Source: Valencia hispanica
Lineage: Eukaryota; Chordata; Actinopteri; Cyprinodontiformes; Valenciidae
Reading direction: 5' to 3'
DNA: 64,000 nt
Assembly (NCBI GenBank): GCA_963556495.2
Contig: OY747710.1
Coordinates: forward strand, 38,797,000-38,860,999
Positions 32,641-45,650 of this stretch are shown here, in pieces. Positions within the stretch are counted from its first letter, which is position 1. Every line of letters begins with the position of its first letter. The notes under the pieces are model-generated. The model worked only from the letters and a program-made list of their open reading frames with translations, had not been told where the DNA came from and ran no database searches. The position numbers were made by a program, and so were the translations under genes.

Positions 32641-35600
32641 CAAGACTTTTTGAGGACCATATTTCTCTTTTTTTTTTTTTTGACAAATTCATTTCAAATA
32701 TTTTATGATGTCACACAATAAAAACGGTGTGTTTGAAGTGTTGCCTTAAAAATACATCCCTGGGTGTGAATCTGTTTCACTCAAATGTTGTTATCAGAAT
32801 CTTACGAAGCCAATATATTGCCATCTAAATATCTGGTTTCAACGTTATATATAAAAAAAGGATTACATTTTGCTTATGTTTACATGTAATCGTAGTTTAT
32901 TTGTGTAAGTAACTGTCATATGCCACAGTTTATTTAAAATTTAGTGAAACCGTATACTGGATGCTGAGTGGAAGAAAAGAACAGGGGGGGTAGGGGGGCA
33001 CATCAGGCAGAAGAAGGAATGTGTTAAAACATGCTACCAAGTTGCATAAAAGGAAGTGGAGGGTGCTTTTTCAGTTTACTCGCTCAATCCTCTAAATGTC
33101 CAAATATTTTGGGCTCCATTGCATCATTATTTAATTTCCATTGTCACTTTTGTCAGTTGTGGAAGTGCAGTTTTAACATCATGCTTTTTTCTTCTTTTTT
33201 TTAAACAAAAATGCTGCCATGTTTAAAATTTTCTTGGCTTTGTGTACAAAACGCTCTCACGGATGCCGTCGAGCTATGTGGCGCCACGCAGGCAGAGTTG
33301 CTGCTCCGGGTGCTGACAGAAACAGGTGAAAGGTTTCAATAAAGCACCACGTTTAATAGATCACTGACTTGGTGCCAAAATTCAGATCCACTCATTTTGA
33401 TGCAAAAAAATAAAATAAAATGTAGACTGGAATAATCGAAAGGAAAGCAAGAGATTGAAATAAACTTTGTGCGGGTGTCTTGCAATCTCATATGTCAGAG
33501 AGGAAATGGAACAAACACGAGCACAAAGTCATTTATTCATGTGAAATTGACATGTTTTTATTCTTATTTTCCTCCAAACCTGAAAGCAGAAGGATATGGC
33601 ATGTGGGGGGGGAGAAAAAAACTTAAGACATCACGATATGTGAGGTGAAACATTGCATGAGGTTTCTCTCTCCTCTCAGGAAATGAATTAGTCATTCTCT
33701 GTCTCATCTGGGATGTGAAGCAGCCACATTGCCCCTGTGTGGATGGCAATATTAATTTAACATGACACCGCATTGATGGTCAATTTCAGTTTCAGGGAGG
33801 CTGTTTAAGTAGAGTGGTGGAGTATTAATGTGATAAGATGTTTGAACGTGGGGGGCGACCGTACATCTCTCTCTCTCTCTCTCTCCACTCTGCCATGTTT
33901 CATGCTCAGCCAGCCATCTGGACAAATCATCTACCCACACGCCTCTCTCTCTTCTCAACTTTAGGTTGGATGTGTCTGAATGTGTGTGAGTGAGAAGAAA
34001 GAAAGGACGATTGTCTATTTATTTTTAAGTTAAGTTATTTTTTTTGTCAGCGGCAAATGTGTTTTGGGAATTTAATATGTCTGCATGCATCCGCACGGCT
34101 GTGAGGTGGGGCTCTGAAACTATGTGTAGGTGTGATGGTGGGTGTGGTGTGACCCTGTACGACTTTCCTTTTTGTTTTGTTTTTTATTAGGTGTCGATGG
34201 TGGCATTGTTGTGTGTGATTTCTCAGCATTTGGGTGTGAAGTCTGCAGCAACATTCGGGGGCCGTAATAGGTTTTTCTGTCTTTATTAGCTCCTGTGTTT
34301 ATACCCATGTAAATATCTGCGTAGCGCACAGCAGAGACATGTGAAATGAAGAGGTTGGCCATGCGCAGACCCCCACTCCGCCCCAGCCCACCCTCTTTCC
34401 CTTGTCCCTTGTGTTTATGGACCTTGTTAGCACAAGCTTGCCTTTCAATCTTCGTTACTGGCGTAAAATTCGATGGTTCGTACTTCCAGCTCACAGCAAG
34501 TGAACCGTGTATGAACGAATTAGTAATCTACACAAAGTGCTTAATCAAATCAGCAGCTGCCCCTGGAATAAATATTGTAGAACGTCTTGGGATGTTCACT
34601 GGCAGAGTGTGAGGGTTTGCTCAAAGATGCCTGCGTGGATATCATACCAGGCTGCCACTTAAGAGTGAAGTGTCGCACTGTGTCATGCCAGTCTAAATTC
34701 GGCTCAGCCTGCGAAAACACATTATACATTTAACTTCATTGTATACATATGTTTAATTTATATTTAAAACATAATGTTTTTCAAAAATTAGATGTGATAT
34801 GATGAAATTCCTCAATTGTCAAATATTTACAGTTTACTGTATTGCATGAATAGTGGCTTACATCCAATGGCCATTAGTAGATTCCAATAATGTACCTCCA
34901 GTGAGAACATACCACGTTTTACCTTTATAGTGTAAAAAATGCGGCTGTTATTGAAACTGCTGCTAAACAGACAGGATTTCTCCTTTGAGGGGGTTCATTA
35001 AAAAATACATTCAAACATAAGTGACAAAAAGAATACAGTTAGAAAACCCAGATTTATACAGAAAATGAAATGAAGAAACCAAAAAAAGCTGAGGTGACTA
35101 TGACGACTTCTTTACAGCGGTTACTGTGGGGCATAAATGATTAAGTTATTTGTTTTGATAATTAATTCATCTTTAATTGAGTAATTCACCTAAAATAAAT
35201 GCTAATTATGGCTATCTATTGCTATACAAATTGCATAACTCTTGAATGTAGGTTTTGATTTTGATGCATATAATAGTGAGTATACACTAGGGTGTTGGAA
35301 AGGGCTTACCATACCTAGAGTCCATAAATGTGGACCTCACAGATAAGCATCCCTCCCATTTTTCAGATTATTTTTAGCACACCCTTTCACTCAAACATTA
35401 TAGTTTTTTGCCTTTTTTAGCCTGTTACAATGCGATAATCCTCTGGTTTCTATGTGGAGGTAAAGAAAATGTTTTTTTCTTCTTCTCCTCATGATGTGAG
35501 ATGCTTTGTTCATCTGCTGTGCATATGGTCCCAAACTCCAACTCATATCGTTTGTATCGTCATCCTTGCCGAAGCGCAAGTCCGGGGTAGACATGCAATT

Positions 35601-36394
35601 CAGGGCTTCACACAGACGTCTGCAGAAACTTCCAGCAGACCCTGGTGGATAATTGGCACCATCCTGTTATGTGGCTGTTTTGTTGCAGGGGGGATTGATG
35701 CACTTCACAACAAAGATGGAGCCATTATTATTGTGAAAATATGGGCAGGGTGGCGGACGTCAGCCCTCACCGCAGAGAGAATAGCAATACCCGATTTAAA
35801 TTCAAGTGCAGTATAAAGTTTTAACCCGAAGAGGGTGCCACACTGATGGTTTTAGGCACAAAGTTAATATTTTTACTAAGTTGCACTAAATTACCAAAAC
35901 TAGAAAAGCACTCAGACAGCGCGGACCTCTGCTTGGGCCACTCATCCCCACCCCCATCTCCAATAAAATGACTGTTAAAGAGACACATGGCAGTGTTCGG
36001 TGTCGCTTGTGCTCTCCTGGCAGTGAGGGAGATTCGTGCATGTGCGATTAATTTGCTGTGCATATGGTCCAACCGTAGCAGGGCTGCTGCGCAAGCTCAG
36101 CCGCCTGGGAGCTCTCTGGCTGGAGAGGAGTCCCCGATGGCACAGCTGGTGGGTGGGTGGGTACGCACTTCATGTCAGATCAACCGCAAACTTTTATCAG
36201 TTTTTCCTGGTCCCATTGCAAATATTTTTGAGTTTTTGAGACCGACGGGCATTAAAATATATACCTCCTGGCAGAGGTCAATAATGACCAGACATGTAGA
36301 CAGCACTATTAGACACTCATGTATACAGTTTATCAGCAAAAAAAGTAGATTTGGGGGTGAGTTGCTCTTTAAGAAATCGTAGAAATTTGGACCA
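32641..36394. other. Intronic sequence without recognised gene
   Basis: No exon is seen. A (CT)n run lies at 33,867-33,885. GTGCATATGGTCC occurs twice (near 35,519 and 36,057), so a short unidentified repeat pair may border about 550 bp. Repeat-poor blocks at 33,480-34,720 are candidates for regulatory DNA. Short ORFs such as 35,454-35,816 have no domain. Confidence 0.35.
33867..33885 (+). repeat. (CT)n microsatellite
   Basis: About nine CT units. Confidence 0.85.
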
Positions 36395-36600
36395 CCAATT
36401 AGGGGCTGCACATTATAGCGGTTGCCTTGCATCACGAAGGCCTTGGGTTTGAATTCTAGTCTTTGTAAGTTCTCCATATACATCTGTGGGTTCTCTCTGG
36501 GTACTTCAACTTCCTCTGGGCCCTGCCTCTCATCCGCTGGAGAAAGACACCAGCCCCCTGCGACATGCTGGTGTAGAGGATGGATGGATGGATGGTTGGA
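36395..36600 (+). mobile_element. tRNA-derived SINE with GATG tail
   Basis: GGGGCTGCACATTATAGCGG is a degenerate head. A B-box-like GGGTTTGAATTCTAG lies near 36,445. The body GTTCTCCATATACATCTGTGGG is followed by CTCTGGGTACTTCAACTTCC, and the tail is (GGAT)n. An internal deletion fuses the tRNA-related part to the tail module. Confidence 0.65.
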
Positions 36601-37466
36601 CCCGTGATCAGATTATAATAATTCTGACTGACCCTCCAGCTTGTAGATATTTGTTGTAGTTATGTAGTTATTTCACAATAATCTGTTGCTGCTTAAAGAG
36701 AATGTAAACAAATTATCAAGGGATTTGGAGGAGAAGGTAGCTGGACTTTTTAAAAGACAAAAAAATGATATAAGGAAGCAGGAGAAAGTGAAGGTTCTGG
36801 AGGGGCCTTCACATTTGCTATACGTTTATATATACTTATCATGAGCAGCAACAATATATAAATGATAGACATTTCCCAGCAGACTCTCTGTGGAGATGTT
36901 TTTCAACCTAGACGGCAAATTTCTTGACCTTAACTGCCCAAATATGTCCCCTAAGAATCAGAAACTCTGACATTTTTGTGTTATGTCCCCTTTAACTTGA
37001 GCTGGTGGCTGTTCATGCATCAGATAGATGGTACAGGCATCTGCCCTCACTGCTCTGCGGTTAAATGATGGATGGCAAAGAGAAGCTTTGCCACTCTCTC
37101 AAATGCTACCCCGCCCTCTGGACTTATTAATGACAATAATTAGGAGGAAACCTCCCTGTGAAGCCCGTCAGAGTGATTAGTGCTTTAATGATGGAATGGG
37201 AGGTAGCGAGTGCACCCAGAATTGATTTACGTATTCGCCCTGACCTTTGGAATCCAATTTACACATCCACAGGCAAAGAAAGAGTAGGTAAGAGATGAAG
37301 GAGAGTGACAAGGATAGATAGAGAGTGAAAGAAAAGCTGCTTGGCACTTGAAGTGTGACTCTAGTTTTTATTGGTGCTGAATTAGACATATGTCTTTTTT
37401 TGTCTTTCATTTTTGTCTTCGGTTCTTCCTTTTTTTTCTTATTGTTGCATTTGATTCGTTCTGCAG

Positions 37467-37581
37467 GATCTAAGCCCTTCATGTGTAAGATCTGCAACTT
37501 TGCTACTGCTCAGCTGGGAGATGCCAGGAACCATGTGAAGAGGCATCTCGGGATGCGAGAGTACAAATGTGACATTTGTGG
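37467..37581 (+). CDS. znf407: Zinc-finger protein 407-like, short exon with finger 13
   Basis: This 115-bp exon (phase 1 in, phase 2 out) has a TTCGTTCTGCAG acceptor and a TGTGG|GTGAGT donor at 37,582. It completes HTG-SKPF and encodes finger 13, CKICNFATAQLGDARNHVKRH, then LGMREYKCDIC, the start of finger 14. The FATAQLGDARNHVKRHLGMREYKC pattern is what I recall for vertebrate ZNF407 and is the strongest identity evidence. The remaining fingers and C-terminus must lie right of the window, since no acceptor followed by a finger continuation is visible in the next 26 kb. Confidence 0.85.
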
Positions 37582-40500
37582 GTGAGTGACAAGAGCCGGC
37601 TTTTATATGGTTAGGACACTTCTTAGTTGGCTCCCTTCCTTCTATTACTTACAGAAGAATCAGTTCAGACTGATAACACAGGCGGTGAATAAACAGGCTT
37701 TTACATGAATAGGTGGAACTTGTAGGAATATCTCAGGAGGAACTGTAACCACAACAATTTAGCCGGATATGTCAACCTGAAAGGGAAACGAATGATTAAA
37801 AGCTAGTATTTGCTCTGCTCTAGGAAGTGTGAACTACAAGTTACCTATATTATAGCTTCCCTAGATTGTATTTTTTTCTCTGGAGAATTTAAAATTCAAC
37901 CCAGCATAAGATAGAGTTGAAATCAACTTGTTTGTATTGCTCTTTTTATCCAGAGATATCCAGATTTAATCAAAGATATCGACTTAAGGTCCTGCAAAAA
38001 ACCTTTTGTTAAATGAACTATAAAGGAGTGCCAGAAGAAAGTCAAGTTATGCTAGTGTCTGTGATGTAAGGTCAGCCACACCAAAGATGAGCTGTGTGGC
38101 TGCATTTTGAGCTGACGGCTTTTGTTAATCACAGCTTATTTCATATGGAAAACTTGCCAAACTGTATATAAGGCATTGTATGTTAATTTGTAGATCTAAC
38201 AAATCTGGGTTTTCCATAACATCCTAGATGTTTTTCACCCTTTCCATTAATCTTCACATTAAAAGGGACGGTGTCGGATGTTGCTCCTCTCTGCCTCTCT
38301 ACTTGCTTTGTTCGCTGTGATCAGTTTGATATCCCCAGCGTTATCTGAGAGGTGTGCAGAGAGCAACTGAAACAATAGTCATCAAACTTGGATGTTGAAA
38401 GCCAAGCGCCAAATTGAAGATGCAGAAGAGCATTTTCTGCAAGTTCTGTCTGCAGATAATTGAGACTGGACAGAAATGTGTGACGAGCTGAGTTATCAAC
38501 AAGTCATATCAAAAAAGAGAGTAAACATGCGAATGTCACACTAGCATTTCGGCAAACTGTTCTGCCTAAGAATATCGCCAGAAGGGAGCAAAATGGACTC
38601 TTCTTAAAGAATTTAGTTGTTTGTGTACCATCACATATATCTTCAGTATCAAATGATAAAGCCTGAGCAACATTTTGACGCCGACCGGTAGAAACTCTTG
38701 AGGAGACAAAATATCCTGTGCTATCCATCCTCATCAGTTAGTGAGTCAAGTCCTACAAAATCATACTTATGTTGATCATTTGCTATAAATGAAGCATTGT
38801 GTTATTTTGCTGCATTTACATGGGATTAAGAGTGTAACAAAATCTTGTAGCATGAAATTTGTGATATTAAAACACAATATTTATAGTTTTGGTGAAGCAC
38901 TATTCAGTTGCTGTCACCATGTAACTTTGTCTACATTTGTCTTAGCAAAGCAATTAATGTGAACCCTGGAAATGAAGGTGAGAGCCGGCTGGCAGCCTAT
39001 ATCCATGCTTGGGCTTTTTATTTTGAAAAAGGCCGGAAGTTGTTCTCGAGTTGCCCCGTTGTAATGGTGGAGGCGATGACTAAAGATCGCTCGTCAGTGA
39101 CCGTTTTAAATGGTTTGTGTGACTGCATCTTGGAGACTCAAAGGAAAAAGGAATTGCTGACAGAGGGACTGATTTGCAAACAATGTGAACAAACTGGCTA
39201 ACTGTTAGCCTCTTATGAAGCTAACACTGAATCCGTTTCTCCTGTTGAAGCTAAACTAAAGGGTTGTTAAGTTGTTCTTGGTTTTTTTACGGCATCTGGA
39301 CTGCATTTTACCATCTCTTATTAAACACATATAATATTAATTCTCGTTGCCTTTGGGGATTTGGATCAACTTAGAATTAGATGGGCATAAAAAAAAAATC
39401 ACCTATGGACTAGCCATGTCTGAAGTGATTAAGTAGTCTTTAAAACACAGTTTAAGATCTGTGATGTCTGCTCCAATTGTCAAAACAAGAAAATAGGAAT
39501 TCATAGTTTTACCCAAAAAATATTTTAGCAATGTTGTGAACCAAGTAGTTTTTTGTGTAAGCTTATGTCATGTTACGCTTTTACATGGCACTGATTTGTA
39601 CAAAGTTTTGAGCTAGAACTCTTTATCAGCAAATGCCTGTTCTTAAAAACAATTCTGACCAGTGCAAAATAGCCTAATCCTCGTTCTCTTTATTTTAATC
39701 TGTTTAAAACAAACTACAACATAATTTAACTAATTAAGTTATGAAGTGAAGAACGAAACATTATATATACGTTTTTGCACTTATTGCTTCATGTATAAAT
39801 ATCAGCAGTCCATAAATGACATGAAAATGCATTAATAACGTGGAATACCTGGCCTTTCTTATACAGAAAGAACAGAAAAGAAAAAAAAACATTGTTCTGC
39901 GTCAACTTTCCTCCCAACATAAGGTGAAAAGAGATTATTTTGCCAGCTGTACAAATAATCCTAATTGGAAGTTTATGTAGGTTACCGCAAGGCTATAAAT
40001 ACCCAGTAGTTCAAGAGTATGGCTGTTATCGCGGTACACCGTACCCCCTGCATGTTGACCATATGTTGTTCTCAGCTCCTTCCATTCCCGTGGTAGACCT
40101 CCTCACAGCTTTGCCATGTTCAAATAAACGTGTTAAGCTGTTTAACACGCAGTCGGGGAATAGAGTAAATTGTGGGATTTTCAGCTTTTATTCCTCTCTC
40201 TTTTGATGCTTCTGCAGGTGCAAACGTTCTTTGAGATGAAGACATACGCCGCTAAAACATACATGTAGAAAGAGAGTTGTTAGTTTCTCCCTCTGTGTGA
40301 TTCGGTGTAAGCTGCATCATTTGGTCTGGTTGCTGGCAGATTTTTTTAATTTCATTTTTTATATTTTTCCTTCCTCCAAACCCAAGCAGAGCAAATGTGT
40401 TTATTTGCTCCCGCTGATGTTCGCAAACATATTACAGCAGGAGCCGACAAGCTTTGCTTTAAACACAGCATCTCCTTTAATGAGAGGAGAGGCTCATGTT

Positions 40501-40641
40501 TCACAAGCCCCGAGACCCTCCCCCAACACCCCCAACACCCCCTCTCCCACCCCAATCCACCAACACGCATCTGAAAACCCGCTTCTCCCAAGTGCAGCAA
40601 ACATGTTGGGCTTTGACCAAGCGTCTCGCTTTACAACAAAT

Positions 40642-40668
40642 GCACACACACACACACACACACACACA
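40642..40668 (+). repeat. (CA)n microsatellite
   Basis: About 13 CA units. Confidence 0.9.
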
Positions 40669-41072
40669 ACGGAAGCGGTTCTCCAATATGCTTTTAAATG
40701 GGACTACTAAATACAGCCCCTGGTTTCACAAATCATGCGGCTGTAGGAACTGCGTGCTGCCAGTGCCAGCCACCGGTGACAAATCGGCCCTGTGTGTGCT
40801 TTCAGGACTGACTGATCACCAGGCCATCCCTCGGCGTGACTAAAGAGCAGCAAACACAAAGAAACTCCCAGCAACAACCTCATTAAGGCCAGAGCCATAC
40901 ATACACATAACCTCGCCTCGGATTTTATTTTTTATTTTTTTGTCACCCCTCCAAAACTTTTCACACTTTGATACGTCCCTAATCTGAAAGTAAAGCATGG
41001 TACTAACGCATGGCCATGGATCAGGTGTAATGTGAGATGTTATTAGCTATTTTGTTCTTTTGGTTTTTTTTT

Positions 41073-41111
41073 GTGTGTGTGTGTGTGTGTGTGTGTGGGG
41101 GGGGGGGGGGG
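41073..41111 (+). repeat. (TG)n followed by G15
   Basis: About 12 TG units running directly into 15 consecutive G. Confidence 0.9.
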
Positions 41112-41917
41112 TGTGACCCAGAAAAAGTGAGATCATAGTGCGATTAAGATGCGAATACGAATGAAGAGGGGCAGCGTTTTACTTCAGCAAACGGATGTTT
41201 CAGGGGATTTCTAAGTGCAATCACACTTCATCATGTCAATTAACACAACACTTTGTTTGGACCCCTTTTTTATGCAATGCGGCTTTATGGTTTCATTATT
41301 CATTGATAAACTACATGCTTTCCTTTTGCGACTACGTTGCATGCTGTTTATCGTCATTTTGTCTTGGCTCAGATCGTTTTTTTCCCTTTTCTTTTTCCTG
41401 AAGAAAATAAAAAATAAAAAAGCAGATTTCCCCTCTTCCATTGATCGCCATGTCTTCCTTGTTAAACTCCCAGACTGGAAGATTACCTCGCCTCTGACTC
41501 TTTGAATGAATGGATGTGCGGCACCTCGGCTGTCCAGCTCACTTTAGCAGCTGCCCACCGCTGCTTTTCTCTTCTCGGGAACCTAGGGGGAGTTGTTGAT
41601 AGTTAAAGATCATATTGTTTTGGCATTTTAATTAAGAAATGCAAATGCAGGGCCAGGACAGATTAGAACCCTTGACCACACTGCCAATCAAACCTGATTA
41701 TGGCAGTCAGCGTCCTGCTCGCCATTCTCTTCACGGGCTTCTTCCAGTCTCATTGTTTCATTTGCTTCTTTCTATGGTAGCCTGCAAAAACATTCATTAC
41801 CTTAAACTTTTCCACATATGTCAATGGATTTTTTGTTTGGTTTTTGGAAGAAAGTGGAGACATGTTCGTCAAAATCTTGCAAAAGTAATACCAAATATAC
41901 CAAATACCAATAGATAA

Positions 41918-41920
<3 letters not shown>

Positions 41921-41990
<70 letters not shown>
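41921..41990 (+). repeat. (GATA)n microsatellite
   Basis: Seventeen and a half uninterrupted GATA units. The array abuts the truncated left end of a Tc1 relic at 41,992. Confidence 0.95.
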
Positions 41991-41991
<1 letters not shown>

Positions 41992-43280
41992 TAGCCAAGA
42001 GGATCACAGTATCTCTGGAGGAGCTACAGAGATTCACAGCTCCGTCGGAGAATCTGTGGACAGGACAACTTTTACTTGTGGAAGGAAAGAAAGCCACAAG
42101 TAGCCCAAAGCAAATGGGTTTAAAATTAAGCTTTTTGGCCTAAATGCAAAATGCTGTGTGTGACAAAAACGTACCACTAAATGTTAAGAGAAAGGTGGAT
42201 GGGGAATCGGCCTTAATTTGCATGATAATGATGGGGGAAAAGGGCTGTCAAAATGAATGTTAAATATTAACGACCAGTTTGTAAATTCATATCTAAACAT
42301 GCAAAAAAAAAAGAAAAGGCACAGAAATCAGCATACTGCTGTATATCTTGTCAATGTTGTCGTTTTTTGTGCAGCTACACAGAAAACTACGGGACTGAGT
42401 AAAAGTGGGAAATAAATAAAACTAATTTTCTTGTAAGAAGAAGCTCAGCAAAAATTGGGTTTTACGGTACAATATTTGAAACGCTCAGAGTTAAGGGCCC
42501 CACAGGAAAATAATCTTTTACCTTACCAGCCTCCATCTCTAAAGTGAGATTTTAATTGTAAAGGTGGCTCACTGGCGTATCACATGTTAGGTGAATCACA
42601 TACTGTGTTGCACAGTTTGTTTCATATTTGCCAGGGTAGGTGGTACGAATCTCTTCAGAAGTGGAATGAATGAACGAATGGCAACGCAGGAGAGAAGCAG
42701 CCCGCACCGGGTCTGTGCTGAAGATGGCCTTATATTGTGAGATGCACAGATATCAGCATAACTTTTTTGTTGCCGTTTGTGCACAGTAAGCATGTCCTGG
42801 AGAAAGTTTGAGGCGGTTTGTAGTCCCGGTGCGGAACCTGGAAAGACCTACAGACAAACGATCTTGATCGAAGCTTATTCACAGTGATAAATATGGCCCA
42901 GTCAAAGTAAAATATTAAATAAAACTAAATCTAGCTGCGAATCTAAGGCAAAATGTTACATATTACTGTTTGCAAACACTTTGTCTAATCTGACTGATCT
43001 TTTTTTGTCAATCTTCAAAGCTGTTAAAGACATTAATTGCAACATAAGGTGGTTTTTACAAAGTATTGACATTGGGGGGCAGAAATAAAATGCATGCCAC
43101 ACCTTTTAGATTTTTATTTCTAAAATAACAAACCTTTTTTGCTTCCCAATGATGCATTACTTTATGTTGGTCTATCACATCAAATTGCCACAAAATACAG
43201 TGTGTGGTCACTCTGTGATAAAGTGTGGAGGAAAAAAACAACTAACAAAACAAGGGGTGTGAATACTTTTGCAGGGTATT
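41992..43280 (+). mobile_element. Tc1-like transposon relic, 5'-truncated and interrupted
   Basis: It starts mid-transposase (AGCCAAGAGGATCACAGTATC, CTGGAGGAGCTACAGAGATTC) at the edge of the GATA array. AATTAAGCTTTTTGGCC near 42,124 follows, then about 700 bp of unrelated sequence, then transposase text again from about 42,868 (TCGAAGCTTATTCACAGTG, ATATGGCCCAGTCAAAG). The right end is TGTGAATACTTTTGCAGGGT near 43,260, of the CAGTGCCTTGCA family. Confidence 0.6.
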
Positions 43281-45529
43281 GAATGTGCCTGCTGTCCTAC
43301 ATATCTATCTGCTTACTTTTGTTTTTATTTTTGAAAAGCCTTATTTGTCTTAATTTGCCTATAAAGAATTCTTTAGATCTAAAAACCGGCAGAAAAACAC
43401 AAATTGGCTGTTAGCATGCAAGATCAGATTCCTCAAATTTAATTGGTTAAAAGAAAAAGAAAAAGGATGGCAGAATCTTGCGCTTTCCTCCTGGTGTTTT
43501 TTTTTTCTTTTTGTCCACAGTGGGGCTTGGCTACTTAATGAGCCTCCTTTTCCTCTCCTCCATCATCTGGCAGAAAGGCCGTGGATTCAGCATTTCCAGC
43601 TCCCGCTCTCTTGTCCTCCCTAAAGATGCAACGGCCGTCCATTGCTGTTGTAAGTGTTAAATTATGGATAAACAGTCTAAATGCTTTGAAGCATTGGTTT
43701 AATATCTCAGCTCGGGCCCTGGTAGCGAGCAGCATCGCCGCGGACGCAGATTGTTCTCATGTGGATGGGCGTTTTATGATTATGGGTCACGAGATCCCCC
43801 TCCCCGAGTGTCACTTGAGAAATTTGTGCAACCCTTTAAAACCAACATGTTTTTGCCAACACAAAAAAAGTTTCCCCAAGCCAAAAAGTTTTGTTTCTCC
43901 CTCTCCTAGTTTTTTTGACTTTCTTCTGCAGAGTGTATATGTGTCGTGATTTCATGTTGCGTGTGTGATTTGACTGTTAACGGGCTAGGGCCGGCTCGTG
44001 TCAGGGTTTTTATGTCTTGTGAGATTGTCTGGTTTGTTCCCAGAATAGCCCATCAGTTCCGCCCTGCGTGGCTCATCCGCTTGTAATGTGCCTTAATGCC
44101 CGGGCCTGCGTGAGTAGCGTGAGGCCCGGCGGTGACAGTGGAGGAGCATCTTAGCTCGCTGCTTATCCAGAGAAAGCCGTCACTTAACTCAGCCCCTCTA
44201 TTGTCTGTCCACACCCCTCTCCTTCTCCCCCCCTGACGTGATTCTCCATAATCCTCAAACAGATTCTGGTTAGAAGTCCCTGAGAACTATTTTTATGTTT
44301 TATTTTTTTTCCCTTCTTCCTTCCTTCCTTCCTTCCTTCTTCCCATTAAAACATTAATGGCTGTTGCAGATGAAGAGAGGGATCCCTATGAGGATGATTA
44401 TAATGTCACTCCGCTGATCTCCTGCCGCCCCGAAATAATTGTACATCATCGCTTCATAACGTGTCAGAGGGACACGTTGGTGGCGTGCAATTAAAACCGC
44501 AGAATATAATACAGCAAATTACGGGCTGTCAGGCCTACGAACAACACACTCTGTATTTGAGTTACACTTAATCATCACGTACATTAGTGATTTTGCTAAG
44601 ATCCCTTCAGCCCCCCCTCCGCCCTCCACTCACACAGCAAGACTGTGAAAGGAGCTGCTCCTTGCAGGCCGCTGAGGGATCATGGAGTGATACCCCAGCT
44701 ATGCATTTATGTTACTCGTAGAGCTTTTAAAGAGTCACCCAGTGTGGCCCCGGTGGTTTATAGCACCTTCCACACCCTTGGGAACGGGGTCCCTAGGCAG
44801 TTATGAAACCTCTGGAAAAGTGTGGAGTCTGATTTTTTTTTTAAATTATTTTAAGCCTGGATAAGAATGGGGGAATGAGTATAGAAAAATGTTTGAGTTT
44901 CATCATCTAATAGACAGAAATCTGAATTTTCTATCTCTGCTACTAAAATATACATATTGTGTGCGGTTATAGAGAGCATTCAACTGGCTAAATATGTGTG
45001 AGTGTCAATGCATGGCATTTAAGAGGTAACCAAAGGTTGCACCCAGTCCATCCTTTGTCACTGCAAAATTGCAAATACTGATATTGCAACGACAATTGTA
45101 ATTCAGTATAGTTTTTCAATTGCCATTCATTCAAATAGTCATTCAAATATAGAATAGAACAATTTCACAGCTTTTTGGCCTTTCGAGTCTCCTAGATCAG
45201 GGTTTTTCAATTTGTCTTGTGTTTATTAATGTCTTGTTTAGATCCCACATAGTGTTATTTTTTTAAAAATAAGAAAAAGGATCACAGATCACAAACTGTG
45301 TGGTAAAGAGTTTATATTTAGTGTAAATCCAGGGTAACTCAAGCTGGAGTGATTAAGTTTTACTTTTAGAAAAATGAGGGATCTAAGTTGGTCTAGATGT
45401 GAGAAAAAGTCTTAAAATAGTCACCGTAGCATGGGGGGAGTATATGGATAATTAAACCTAAGTAACAACATTTTTTTACTCAAATGTATAAAATGTTATA
45501 AAACTTTCTGAAAAAGTGAAGGCAAATCC
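43281..45529. other. znf407: Repeat-poor intronic block, candidate conserved non-coding DNA
   Basis: 43,560-44,800 is complex, mixed-composition sequence with few repeats and no open frame of note. It has TTTTAATTAAA-type motifs sparsely but includes GCAATTAAAACCGCAG, AAATTACGGGCTGTCAGG and ACATTAATGGCTGTTGC. The only simple repeat is (CCTT)n at 44,317-44,339. This texture is what vertebrate conserved non-coding elements look like. Conservation itself cannot be tested here. Confidence 0.4.
44317..44339 (+). repeat. (CCTT)n microsatellite
   Basis: About five and a half TTCC units. Confidence 0.85.
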
Positions 45530-45650
45530 ATCCATCCATTATTTATACCCGTCTATCCTATGCAGGGTTGCGGAGTGGGGGCTGGTGCCTATCTCCAGCA
45601 TTCATTGCGCAAGAGGTAGGGTACACCCTGGACAGGTCTGAAAAAGAGAA
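45530..45650 (-). mobile_element. Retroposon tail fragment
   Basis: TCCATCCATTATTTATACCC, then GCAGGGTTGCGGAGTGG and GGGTACACCCTGGACAGGTC, is the inverted form of the tail module seen at 12,772. Confidence 0.65.

Larger units (their letters stand above)
21803..37466 (+). other. znf407: 15.7-kb intron of the zinc-finger gene
   Basis: The intron runs from GTATGT (21,803) to TTCGTTCTGCAG (37,466). It carries the nested Tc1 and SGNH-bearing insertion (about 23,079-28,060), further Tc1 pieces, a SINE and simple repeats, annotated separately. Stretches without any feature are about 21,803-23,078, 28,930-31,419, 32,641-36,394 and 36,600-37,466. These are repeat-poor in places and include candidate regulatory sequence. 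No additional exon with a zinc-finger pattern was found. Confidence 0.8.
37582..41920 (+). other. znf407: Start of the long downstream intron
   Basis: No exon is seen. The block 38,900-39,215 keeps an open frame (38,908-39,201) with no recognisable domain. 40,430-40,900 is repeat-poor and moderately GC-rich. A (CA)n run lies at 40,642-40,668 and (TG)n plus G15 at 41,073-41,111. Confidence 0.45.

Noticed and set aside
38908..39201. Possible coding exon of about 97 codons
   Set aside because: No domain, no zinc finger, no convincing splice sites at its limits, and it does not continue the finger broken at 37,581.
41921..41990. Regularly spaced repeats suggesting a CRISPR-like array
   Set aside because: A pure GATA microsatellite without spacers, in a vertebrate genome.
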